Below, piece after piece: positions 21,252 to 31,600 of a stretch of DNA of 64,000 nt. The notes under the pieces were generated by a model. It made no database searches, was not told where the DNA came from, and saw nothing but the letters and a program-made list of their open reading frames with translations. The stretch is taken from positions 248,001 through 312,000 of the forward strand of contig JAHLKD010000028.1 in assembly GCA_025526935.1 (NCBI GenBank), given 5' to 3'. How positions within the stretch are numbered: the first letter of the stretch is position 1; each line of letters opens with the position of its first letter. The position numbers and the translations under genes were made by a program. Source of the DNA: Cladochytrium replicatum. Lineage: Eukaryota; Chytridiomycota; Chytridiomycetes; Cladochytriales; Cladochytriaceae.

Positions 21252-22568
21252 ATGGGCACATCCTCCTCCCCAGATCGAGACTCGATGCTCAGCTACAACG
21301 CTCTGCACCATCCCCTCCTCGCTACTCCCCTCTTCACCCACGCATATGATTCCCACACAATCTCCCCCACCGCGCTGCAATCCCCGCTCTACTTTCCGCC
21401 GCAATACCCCTTCATCAACGGCAATCAGCAACTCCAGACCGTCCCAGTCCCCTCGTCCACTCCTTCTTATGTGAATCCAATGGATCTCACAATCGCTGCA
21501 CCGACATTCAATCCTATGCGATTCACCAACAATGACGCCACCTTCGTTTTTCCTCCTTATCCATCTCCCGGAGAAGTCAATCGCCTTCTTAGTATTGACA
21601 CGCGACGGATCTTCCCTCAGCTGGAACTACCTACCTATGATGACAGCCAGATCGGGAAGCCACTTACACCGATGCTAATCTTGGACCCTGCATTTGCCGT
21701 TGCACCGATTCAGCTTGTAAGAAATCAACAAAATGTCTTCTCAACATTAGACGGATCGGCGCCTCGTCAACACACAAGTGAAGGAGATCCTAATCAATTG
21801 GCCCATTCTGTCAACGTTGAATGCTTTCCCACCATCCCAAGTCAGTATGTCAACGGGATCGATTCGTCGCCAGATGCAACACTGGATGATTTCGTTAACG
21901 AAGATATTCCCGTCGATTATTCTTCTGTGGATGGAGCCACTGATCTAACCAGATCTCAAGGTCTCACCTTAACCACAGCAGAAAAACATTATCCCACTTC
22001 ACCGAGCGATGACCAGCATATAGACCCTCTCTCACCAGTCTCGCCGTCTCCCCACTCTACACAGTCCATGCCCACCACCACCACGCAATATTCCCCTCAA
22101 CCTACACAGGCAACGCCAACCACTCCCGCGCAATCTTCCGTGCAAAACTCTCCACCTTTCAAATCCTCCCCACCTCCCAATCCCTCCGCCGCCGACATCC
22201 TCCGCCGTGCGCGCAAGTTCAAGTTCACCGCCTCAGTGATCGCTCAAGCCTCCCCCGACTCCAACAACAAATACCCCTGCCCGCTCTGCCCCCCTTCCTC
22301 GACCTCCACAACCGGAACCCAACGAACCGTCTTCACTTCGCTCGGAAACCTCCGAGCTCACGTCCGTCTCCATCACGACAAGGGACGCACGCTCCCTTGC
22401 TCTGTGTGCGATAAGACGTTTCTGAGGAAACAGGACCGCGATCGCCATGAGGCGACACACCTTCCGCTTCACGATAAGCCGTTCGGGTGCGAGATGTGCA
22501 CGGCGAGGTTTGCGAGAGGAGATGCGCTCAAGAGCCATATCAGACGCGCTCATGGAAAGACGTCGTGA
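21252..22568 (+). CDS. C2H2 zinc-finger transcription factor
   Basis: An intronless frame of 438 aa. Residues 1-330 are Ser/Thr/Pro/Gln-rich and predicted disordered, typical of an activation region. The C-terminal 95 residues carry three C2H2 fingers: CPLCPP with NLRAHVRLHH, CSVCDKTFLRKQDRDRHEATH, and CEMCTARFARGDALKSHIRRAH. The first finger has a long spacer containing STSTTGTQ. A C-terminal finger cluster behind a long disordered region is common in fungal stress and carbon regulators. The gene stands head to head with the catalase-peroxidase, so a role in oxidative-stress control is possible but unproven. ATG 21252 is the first in frame and the protein ends HGKTS. Confidence 0.85.
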   Translation: MGTSSSPDRDSMLSYNALHHPLLATPLFTHAYDSHTISPTALQSPLYFPPQYPFINGNQQLQTVPVPSSTPSYVNPMDLTIAAPTFNPMRFTNNDATFVFPPYPSPGEVNRLLSIDTRRIFPQLELPTYDDSQIGKPLTPMLILDPAFAVAPIQLVRNQQNVFSTLDGSAPRQHTSEGDPNQLAHSVNVECFPTIPSQYVNGIDSSPDATLDDFVNEDIPVDYSSVDGATDLTRSQGLTLTTAEKHYPTSPSDDQHIDPLSPVSPSPHSTQSMPTTTTQYSPQPTQATPTTPAQSSVQNSPPFKSSPPPNPSAADILRRARKFKFTASVIAQASPDSNNKYPCPLCPPSSTSTTGTQRTVFTSLGNLRAHVRLHHDKGRTLPCSVCDKTFLRKQDRDRHEATHLPLHDKPFGCEMCTARFARGDALKSHIRRAHGKTS

Positions 22569-24282
22569 AAATCCTACTGTTATTCACAAGTTACTCGGAT
22601 CGTTCGCAGTAACGGCAAAAACGGAACGAGATATTTTTAGATTACAACTGCGACCAGATTTACATACAATATTTTTCACCAGACAAGCCGGACTCTATCA
22701 AGCGGATACGGATTTCACGAATTTTAGGTTGACCGAGATCGAAAGCAGAGTTTGCCGTGAAAATCTCTTCTTGCAGTAGTGTCAAAACTTTGCGTTCTTG
22801 GCTTTTAGAATCATCCATTTCATTTGTACATTGATTATTATTTTTTTTGATAGTTTTTTCCCTTTGGTCTCTTTAGCCGTTGTGCCAGTTTTTTTTCAGT
22901 ACTCGAGCGTGTCCTACCGCACTTTTTGATTCTCTCAACTTTCTTTCTGTTAAAGCTGTACCTTTTTGCGGTTTCGCCCTTTTGGATTTGGTGCAGTTCA
23001 GAGATATAAGGCTGCCCTTTTGGTGTGTGCAAGTTTTGTTCTTTTAGGCGTTGTTGATCTGGATTACAAGGTTACCAAACAAGGGATAGAAAATACAATA
23101 AATTTTCGAAATCACACTCTTGCCAAAAATAACACTGTGAATCTTTGTTAGGCAGTCACAAAGAACCTAAATTGATATACTTCTGCAGGCCCAGGAAACA
23201 TCTGCAGGAAGAGTAGCAGCAACAGCAGCATCAGGAGCAACAGACGGACGAGGATCATGTAGCGAGCACTGCGAACTATCCGGTAGGACCATTGAAGTTG
23301 CATTGCACATTGAGCTTCTAACCATTTCAATCAGAAGGACAAAGAAAAGTATTGCTTGTGCCGGGCAGTGTACACCAATTCTGCTAAAAGACACAGACCT
23401 ACCACAACAAAAATATGAATGTTTTAGGTGAGTGTGTTTGTTGTTTGTATAATGCAAAACCTTTTCATTCTTGAAATCTCCAGACCAACTCCCACTTTAA
23501 ACAAGACCAAAACGCCAAACAAAATGATTATGGCAAGAAGGCAGTGACGACTTGGACAATTACAGTTCGTATATGCAATTAAAACTTTTCGTTGTCGGAG
23601 GTCTCATCTCTGTGCCTTCTCACCACCGCAACAACTCCTAGACGATGCTGAACTTGGTAAGTCTCATTCAATTCTTCACCTCTACATCCAATTAACAAAA
23701 ACTTCCTAAATAGCTAATGTCCAAACACTTTCTCAGCTACTCTATCGATCCTAGAGCATAGACAATTGCTCCAGCTCCCATGTCTTTATAAATATCCCAA
23801 GATCCATGGTGACATATGTGAAATGGAGGCTATGGAGGTCTTTCCCCAATGTATCAGCCAACCAGCGATGGGGCCACATTTGCGCTTGCTTCGAAAAGCT
23901 GGGTGTTAGCGATATTCAAGAGGATGAGGGTCAGGATAGGATGGTCAGGATGACAATGGCAATGAGGATGATTTCAAGAATGTCAGTGATTCCAGTCAAA
24001 GAGAGGACCCCAATGGCAGAGTGCCGATCAATGAGATTGACTTTGGTAGATGAAGACTTGGTAGATGGCGAATTCAAGACTGTGGATTTTTTTGTGGAAG
24101 TAATTGCCCAGCAGCTCGATTCCATGCTCCCTTACCACCTACACAACCCTCGCAGGCTTGACGACAAAGTTTTCCACAAAAACTGGACGCTCTATGGTAT
24201 GTTTGAATGATTGACACATTTGCCCTACTGAATCCCACTGTTTTATTGACACTTGCCTTGATATATTCAGTTACAGACATTG
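22569..24282. other. Gene-poor stretch upstream of Fanzor-like copy A
   Basis: Mostly A/T-rich with T-runs (22840-22870). Two pieces look once-coding. One is a plus-strand stretch around 23180-23430 (reading AQETSAGRVAATAASGATDG and later LPQQKYECFR). The other is a frame at 23806-24210 ending DDKVFHKNWTLYGMF before a plausible donor (GTATGT) and an acceptor near 24270. The second may be an upstream exon of the Fanzor-like gene, but copy B shows no matching sequence. No gene is called. Confidence 0.35.
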
Positions 24283-25615
24283 TAACCAGAACACCTCCGC
24301 TCAACACATGCTCTCTGACACCAGCCCAACGAAGTCGTCAAGTTTGCCCACCAAAGCTAAAACTCTGCCCCTTTCGAGGTTTACGCTGAAAAACTTTGCA
24401 AATGACGGAAAGTAGCTCATTGGGATATACATGAGCAAGTACCAGCATCCTGAGGACAATGACCTCAACAATCAAAGACATGGACTCAGCTGAATTGTAC
24501 TAGCCGCGGGTCAACCGTGCGTTCTACAAGATTGCACTTCCATATGCCCATGCACGCGATTCGGCAACTGGAAGAATCATCACAGACGTGTTCTCAGTTT
24601 CAATTCAACGTCTCCTCACCATTTAGATTATGTGCCTTGGGACAAAGCAAACAAGCACTTTGCTTATCCAGACATTGGTATTGGAATGATTTGTATGCCA
24701 AATATACTCTTTCTGTTGCAGACGCACTTCCAACCCTGTTAGGTGCCGATCGTGGCAAAGTGGACATCCAATTTACTGGCTCTCAAGTCCAGGACACCTG
24801 TACCACTCCAAAGGTCAATTTCCGGTACAGCTTTGCCGAGTATTATCAACATGCAAACATCAACTCAGCGAGAAAGTGGCGAGAATGGCGACTGGCAGAG
24901 AACCTGAGGGTGTGGCGAGCCCAGAGCTCCACACCCTTTGCTGGTCACCATGGACCCTCAGCAAGTTGAGGCGGGCATTTGTTGGTTTGTGCAATACATT
25001 GAGGCAATGTTTGCACACTAAACCACCTTGAGCAATCACGCGGAATGACGCTGTCGAGTCTACCAGTCAAAGCAGCGAGAAGTGGAGAGAGCGATTGCCA
25101 CACTGTGTGGGACGAGGGACAACTTGCAGGATCCAAGACTGATCTGCTCATTGCCTGGGGAGGAGATGCACCAGTCAACTGGTTCCAACACATACCCTCA
25201 GCAAATTGACACGGGCATTTGTTGGTTTGTGCAATATTTTTATGCGCGATGGGCCCACTGAATGCAGAGCCTCACCAGTTGCCCAAGCTTGTCCAGCTAT
25301 GTCTTTGCTTCGAGTCTGGTTGCCCGTTGAACCTCCCGGACTGCAAGGATCAAAGGCGCTGGCACTCAGACAACGACTGTGGCTATCCACGCTACCACCA
25401 ACCATGGAAGCTTCTGGACTGCCCTGGATGCCATACTCGGTGGAACAGGGATGTGTGTGGAGCAATGAATGTCCGACTGATATTCATGTACTCCAACCAG
25501 CACAGGGGGAATTGGCCGTGGATGTTCAAGAAGGGGGTGTTTGTGTGATGTTCTTGTTTTCTGTTTGCTGCGATTGTCACTCTCGTTTGATTGTGCCAAA
25601 TCCGGGAAGTTCCCA
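24283..25615 (+). mobile_element. Degraded Fanzor-like (TnpB-related) element, copy A
   Basis: Fanzors are eukaryotic relatives of transposon TnpB, RNA-guided RuvC nucleases carried by mobile elements. The C-terminus reads CPGCHTRWNRDVCGAMNV, matching the zinc ribbon and last RuvC aspartate (the NRDV-A-NI pattern) of OrfB/TnpB/Fanzor proteins. The N-terminal part (LTPAQRSRQVCPPKLKLCP; HMPMHAIRQLEESS in another frame) is shared with copy B. The reading is broken: several stop codons and frame changes, and the stretch that in copy B reads GWGNAPVNQF to EAYTSSGCFRC is missing. The frame ends PWMFKKGVFV with TGA near 25548, followed by about 60 bp that matches the tail of copy B. It is therefore a dead copy. 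The family call is from motif pattern, not a search. Confidence 0.65.
24955..25240 (+). repeat. Templated duplication inside Fanzor-like copy A
   Basis: The sequence at about 24955-25000 (CCCTCAGCAAGTTGAGGC, then GGGCATTTGTTGGTTTGTGC) recurs, slightly altered, at about 25196-25240. The second occurrence replaces roughly 110-130 bp that copy B has at the same place (about 46176-46290). Copy B contains the motif only once. The pattern is what repair of a break with a copied filler would leave. Confidence 0.75.
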
Positions 25616-25639
25616 CCATCCTTGCCCGCACCCACCTGG

Positions 25640-26165
25640 GCTCGACGTGACAGATGCTGATCCATTTTCTGCGACAATGCGCTAAACCCGTCGGAAAGAG
25701 TCCAAAGTGCAGCCTTGCTCATGCAGTAGAATCCCATACCAGAGATCATCATCCTTCCCAATTGACTAATGACATAGACTAGCCGCCCGTTTCGGTTCAT
25801 GGCAGGTTGAAGCAGCTGGATCAGGCCAATCAGGCCGAAAAGGTTCATTTGACCACGTTCTCTTTCAGCTTGGCGTCGAGAAGTGAACCGACCCCTTGCC
25901 CCAGTGTTCACCACCACTTTCAGCTGGCCCTGCACGTCGTTCCAAATTTCCTTGGCCTTCCCTGCTGATCCTTTGACACTCGCCAAGTCTCCTAGGTTCA
26001 GAAAGAGGGATCAGATGTTTGCATGAAGCACCTCAATTGTGCCAGCGACATCAACTTTGCGCACTGTTGCAAGCACCTGATACCCTTTCTGGCTATAACA
26101 ACAACTGCTATTTTCGATCCTGCTGCTGGCACCTGTCACAAGCACAAATGGACTTGTTGCACAGC
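25640..26165 (-). pseudogene. Short-chain dehydrogenase/reductase, dead copy
   Basis: Minus-strand remnants read VLVTGASS (the nucleotide-binding TGxxxGxG region), then KGYQVLATVRKVD, ASVKGSAGKAKEIWNDV, LKVVVNTGA (for NNAG), MNLFGLIGLIQ, AMNRNGRLVYVISQLGR and MGFYCMSKAALWTLSDGFSA. The last contains the catalytic YxxxK. This order is that of a classical SDR. The glycine motif after TGASS is scrambled by a frame change (RIENSSCC where GIG is expected, restored in another frame). A further frame break lies near 25985, between the ATVRK and ASVKG blocks. It lies just downstream of, and antisense to, Fanzor-like copy A. Substrate unknown. Confidence 0.7.
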
Positions 26166-26209
26166 CGCATGGAGATCCTCTGAGCTCTCTTTTCTGCCCC
26201 ATTTTAGAA

Positions 26210-26850
26210 GGGCCTAGCATGTTGCCATAATGAGCATCTAGATGCAATGAACTCGTGGAGTCTGCCGCCTCTCTCACTGTCATTCTTGCTGCCACTTCCT
26301 CTTCTGGTAGAGCTTGAAATAGCGCTGCATAATCTCCCAAATGGATGTGATATTGCTCACCTGTGTTAGAGAAGTTTGTCGAGCACATTTTTCCACAAGA
26401 GCATTGTTCAAGTATGAGAGGTCCCAGAAATTCAACTCCATCATTGTGAAGAGAGTCAACAGCCGATACTACAGCTGTGGCAAAGGTGTTGTTGCGCTCC
26501 TCCAGGAGCTTAATCCTTTGTTGGGGCATTTGAATTTGAGAGATCAAGCAGCAACTGACTTTTTGAAATCCTCTGGGGCAATGTCAACCCTTCCCTCTGT
26601 CTGCTGCAGGGCCTTCCATCTTGTCACTGAAGTGATAAGAGAAAGCCTCGTCATTTGGCAAGCGACATTTTGAATGACTGGAAGCAGGCGAACATCTGAA
26701 ATGAACTTTTCTATGCCAATCTTGATGCAGTAATTTTTGACAAAGACGTCGTTCTGCTCAACATGCCTCTTCTTTGCCAGAGGAGTTCCCAAGAGAGCAT
26801 CAATAGTCAGATGTACCCAGAAGAGTGGGTGCTAAGCACTGAAGACTCTG
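26210..26850 (-). pseudogene. Unidentified decayed coding region
   Basis: Two adjacent minus-strand frames read like one broken protein. The first has WVHLTIDALLGTPLAKK, NDVFVKNYCIKIGIEKF, VRLLPVIQNVACQM, SLITSVTRWKALQQTEG and IAPEDFKKSV. The second, shifted, has RIKLLEERNNTFATAVVSAV, DGVEFLGPLILEQCS and YAALFQALPEEEVAARM. The composition is that of a helical soluble protein. I cannot name the family. It stands upstream of the dehydrogenase remnant on the same strand; whether the two were once one gene is unclear. No start codon context is convincing. Confidence 0.4.
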
Positions 26851-27183
26851 GGGAACAGCACGATCGACAGAGAGAGCAAGTATTGCGCTGTAGAAATTCG
26901 ATCTTGTTGTAGGCTGCTAACGCTCCGTCCATCTCATTTGGAATGAATTCTGCAGCTGAGAAAGCCATTCTTGATTAGCTGGCAATAAGAGGCATTCCTC
27001 ACTGATAAAATCCTATTTTATTAGTATCCACAATCTCACATCTGAAGCACACAATATTAACATAGACATCAGAAGACACTGACCAAACACAAATGTGTTA
27101 TCTAACTGCCTTCGATTAGGTCCTTTAAAACTTTTTCCTAAAAGAAAACAATCCTTGCGGCTTAGCAATCTTCAATATTCGAA

Positions 27184-28474
27184 ATGTCGCCAGCATCCAA
27201 AATGTGAGGATTGAAAAATGGTGGACGAGCAAGAAGCTGAACGTCGGGTGTTTAAAGCGAAGAGCGAGTCACAGGACCGTCATGGGCGGATGATTTCGAG
27301 GATAATGGTAACCATCTCAGCCAAAATCTAAGTTGTCCTCCACCTTACAAATAAGTTTAGATGAGGTCGTACCGACCGGAAAAGCGTCAGAGGAGGAGGA
27401 TGCCGCAGCTGGAATTAAGACGATCGTTGAGGAAACAACAAATGACGAAGGGAAAAAAGTGCGTGTGACCAGGCGAATCAGGTTAAAGCTCGTAGCGACA
27501 AAGGCGAACCACGCTGTTGCGGAGAGAAAGGTGAGAATAGGGCGGGTATAATTGAATCTGGTATATAAGACTGAACCAATGAACAGAAATTGAAGAAGTT
27601 TGGCGATTCTGCTGGTTCCAAACCTGGCCCGGAAACAAGCACAACCACTCTTGGCGACAAAGTGTACCTGAAGCTCTCTCACGGCATCAAGGTGAGCAAA
27701 AGTTAATTTTCCAGCTTCCTTTTTTCTGATCACGTCTTAGGCTTCAGAAGAACAGAAAACAGATATTGTCAAACCTCTGTCCACAAAAGCAAACATCACT
27801 TGCCGATTTTGCAAAGGTCCCCATTTCACTGCAAAGTGTCCCTACAGGGACTCCCACCCTCCGCTCGACGACCTTCCCCCATCCGACTCCCGCGAATCAT
27901 GTATGGCTCTGTCAAATCGTGCACTGAACCCCTCCTCTAACCAACAAAATTCAGTACCTCTCGCGGACTCCGGGCCCTCTGCAGACGACGCTGGAGCATC
28001 GAAACCTGGAAAATACATCCCGCCAGGTCTTCGTGGGAAGTCCGCGGCGGCGATTGCGGGCGAATCGATGAACGGCCCTGGTCGTGGTCGCGGCGATCGC
28101 GACGACCTCCCCACAATCCGAATCACAAATTTGTCAGAGGATACGACGGAAATGGATCTGAAGGACTTGGTGTCCAAGTTTGGCCCCACACAGCGCGTGG
28201 TGAGCAAGTTTTGTTCGAGATGTTTGTTCGCTATGAAGTGACCTTTGGCCATATTCTTAGTTCGTTGCACGAGACCGCGATCTCAACATCTGCAAGGGTT
28301 TCGCTTTTGTCAGTTACTACGTGCGCGACGATGCGGAGAAGGCAATGAACGCATTGAACGGATACGGATACGATAACTTGATTTTGAAGGTTGAATGGGC
28401 AAGGTAGATCCTTTGATAATCTCACTTCTCGTTCGATGGACTTACATGCCTTCATCAGATCAAACAAGGATTAA
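27184..28474 (+). CDS. TIF35: Translation initiation factor eIF3 subunit G
   Basis: eIF3g is an RNA-binding subunit of eIF3 that helps scanning and reinitiation. Exon 1 (27184-27203, ATG SPASKI) joins across a 54-nt intron to exon 2 at 27258, giving MSPASKIEERVTGPSWADDF, the family's N-terminal SWADDFED block. Then come EGKKVRVTRRIRLKLV, the zinc knuckle CRFCKGPHFTAKCPY, GKYIPPGLRG, and the C-terminal RRM with TIRITNLSEDTTEMDLKDL (RNP2) and KGFAFVSYY (RNP1). Further introns lie near 27530-27590, 27691-27740, 27902-27954, 28199-28260 and 28405-28458. The last exon ends SNKD with TAA 28472-28474. The gene converges with Aquarius about 200 bp downstream. No lesion is seen. Total length about 300 aa, usual for the family. 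Confidence 0.93.
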
Positions 28475-28679
28475 GTTTAATTTTGCCTCCTTATTCAATA
28501 TATCATCGGTTGTTTGAATTAAGTGGTTGCTTCCCGAGTGTGCCAGGTTCCCGACAATATTGTACAATATTTCAACACGAACAACTGGTGAACAAAAGCA
28601 CATAATTCTTTGGCAATAAGTTTAGTACAAACATCTCCGAAAGACTAGTCGTTTAGGTTATACACTACTAAACTCAACA

Positions 28680-31600
28680 CTATTCCTCAGTTCCCTCGAC
28701 CCCGGTTTTGGGCTGCTCCATATCACGGTTCTTTAACCATTCCACATGCTCCTCCATCATCTGTTGCACAAAAGCACCCATGTGCTCCACTCCCTCAATA
28801 CCAAACACCCCTGCCTCTTCATCCGTTTCCTCAGGCCGCTTAATTACTCGCCAAAGCCGCTTCTTTCCAACCATATCCGTCGACGTTTCCCAGTCGTTCG
28901 TCCCGTCCTCTACAACTCGCGCAAACCTCTCGTAACGCTTTAGACCTTTCTCTTCCTCCTCTTCTACATCATCATCCTGATCATTTGCCGTTGCGCTACC
29001 TCTCTTCGATTTCTGTCGCTTGCCTTTCGCTGCTGCCTTCTGAACTCCCCGTCGCTTCTGTCCGCGCTTATCGTCGGCCTTTCCGTCACTGACGCACTCA
29101 AGTCCTGTATCAAGGTAGTGCCGCATCCACTCACCCTCCTCGCCCTCGAGTACCGTTTGGCGTGCGGCGTACATCTCGTTGGGTCGAACCCAGAGATGCT
29201 CCCACGGTCGTTTCTCCACCAGTCGTTCGAAAACGGGTCGTAGCTCTACGCAATCCGCGAAAAGCTTCACACGGCAGAAAATGTAGAGACCCAATCGAGC
29301 CCGCGACATCGCCACGATCAGTCGCCGGACATCGCGAAGGTGTCCAACGGTCTTTGTGCGCACCAACGAGAGGAGAACGTAGTCGGCTTGCTGTCCTTGG
29401 AACTTATCGACTGTTGAAATTTTGCCGGGCTTGCCGAAAAGTGGGTGCCAAGCACAACGTTTTGTGACCACATCGTTAATGAGTTCCTTCTGGCCATTAT
29501 AAGTGGTAAGGATTGCGATACGCTCTGCTGGATATCTGGGCCAAACAAATGGATCAGCCAGCAGAATAGACAGTTTAAAGAGACTTACCCCAGCAGACGC
29601 ATATACATGAATACAGCAACGACATACTCCGCTTCGCCCAAATTTTGAATGAAATGATGTATCGGCTCATGCTCTCCCTTTCCCATAAAGCCGTCGACGT
29701 TGACCACTTGATAATCGAACGCGAAGCCGGGGTTCGCAAGACCGTATTCACTGGGACGTCCGGTAGTGGAAATGCCTTGCCCAATCACATCTAAGTCACC
29801 CAAGTTGCCATACTTCCATCTAAAGAGCTCGGCAAGTGACTTGCGAGATCGACCCTGCCTATCAAGCTGCACCGTGGGCACACCGAGACGCACAAACCGC
29901 GAAAACAAGGACTGCTCCATGTTGGCGTATCTCTGCAATGCCGGCTGCTGGACAACTGGAGGAAGTTGGTGATGATCACCAATCAACACCACGCGCTTTA
30001 GGCGAGACACAGGTGCATTGCCGGTCTTCTTATCGTCAGCGGGAACTGGTGCTTGGAGCAATAATGGGATGAACGTTTCGACCTCCAAGATCTGGGCCGC
30101 TTCCTCCATCACAATACTGTCGTACCGGAATCCTAGCCGCACGAGCTCACGCCTCTTAAGGGCCGCGTGAGTGCAGGTCAACGCGACAATTCGAGCTTCT
30201 TTCACAAGGAGGTAGTTGCTTCGATCGGCGTGCGTTCGCAACAGTTCGAATGCCCGCATCTCCTCTAACTGCGAGAAAACCTTTTCAACGTGGCGATAGC
30301 ACCCTTCTGCAATCTCAATATACGACAATACGGACTCTCCTACAGTTCTCTTTGTATCTCTTGGGGGAAACAGGGGTTGTTGTGGGGCATTCGCAAAAAA
30401 CGCTGCAAACGGAAACGAGCTGACGAGCTTCGCACAATCCTCTTCCCCGATGTTGGACGGGTTTTCTTTCGCTTTCCGAAGGAGATGCTCGTACTGCTCC
30501 CATGCACCTTGCACATGGTATGTGTAAAAATAGCCTGCTGTCTCACAGGAGTTGCCGTGAGCACCGGGAACACTCAAGGAAGCTGCCAGTCTGTCCACTT
30601 CCCACAAAAGCTGGATTCGCTTTTCAAGGAAAGAGTTGACACGGCCGTACTTCCCCCAAGATCCTTCAACTTCGATGCCTTCTTCACCGTGTCCCAGACG
30701 AAGCAAATGCCGAGGGTCGATGTCGAGATTCAAAATCTTCTCGAAGAGTTGGTTAAGGGCTTGATTGCTATGAGTCACAATGAGCACTTGTTCACGAGGG
30801 AAGTTGTGGTACAGATTTGCGATGATCTGCACGGCAACGTCTGTCTTCCCGGTGCCAGGTGGGCCGACAATCATTGTGAGACCCGGAGATGTTCCAGCAT
30901 GAATGGCTTCGACTGATTACTTGTGTTAGCGGCGAAAACTGTTCGTTTTGTGTGAAAAGTTACCTTGAGCTGGGGTGAACCGAATGGTGTTCCTTTTTGG
31001 TACGTCCTCCGGGTACGGTCCCATGTACCCGACCTTGTAAGTTTCTGCGATAATCTGTTCTTCCACCGCTAATTTCACTCCTCCTTTGCCCTTTACTCCT
31101 TCATTTGATCCATCAAACATGGAATTCGGGAATGTAAGGAGATATGGAGGAGGAGCAGTTTTCCCGTCCTTGGCAACGATATTCTATAGTGGATCAAATT
31201 AGACCGAAACTTCACAGAATAAAGGCGATGCAAACCTGATTGGGGAAGCTCTGAACAAGGTGCTCCCAATCCAAGAACGTGTCCCTAAAATCGATCTTCG
31301 TGACCGCGTTTCTCCCCATTCGCCTGAAGTTCGCACTCGCCGGGTCCCCGTATCCTAAGAAGACGTCTTGTAGCCATGAAGGTACAACAGCCTCACTTTG
31401 CATCAAGTCACGTATAGACTCAAGAACTGCTTTGAAGTTGTTTTCTGCAGGCTTACGCCGCATAATCACATTCAAAGTTCCGTACACATCGGCACCTTCC
31501 AGCCGAGTATCTAAAGCGTACTGGTTTGTGTCGAACGCGACCCTGAGAGTCCGCCGTTTACCCACAATCCTTGGGGCTTCCATAGCAGTTCCATCCTCGA

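Noticed and set aside
18178-22568. Catalase-peroxidase and C2H2 factor as a recent joint bacterial transfer
   Set aside because: The KatG gene has six short spliceosomal introns and a fungal-style signal peptide, so any transfer was ancient; the C2H2 factor is eukaryotic.
29162-29467. Plus-strand frames within the Aquarius gene
   Set aside because: They are antisense to well-supported helicase exons.
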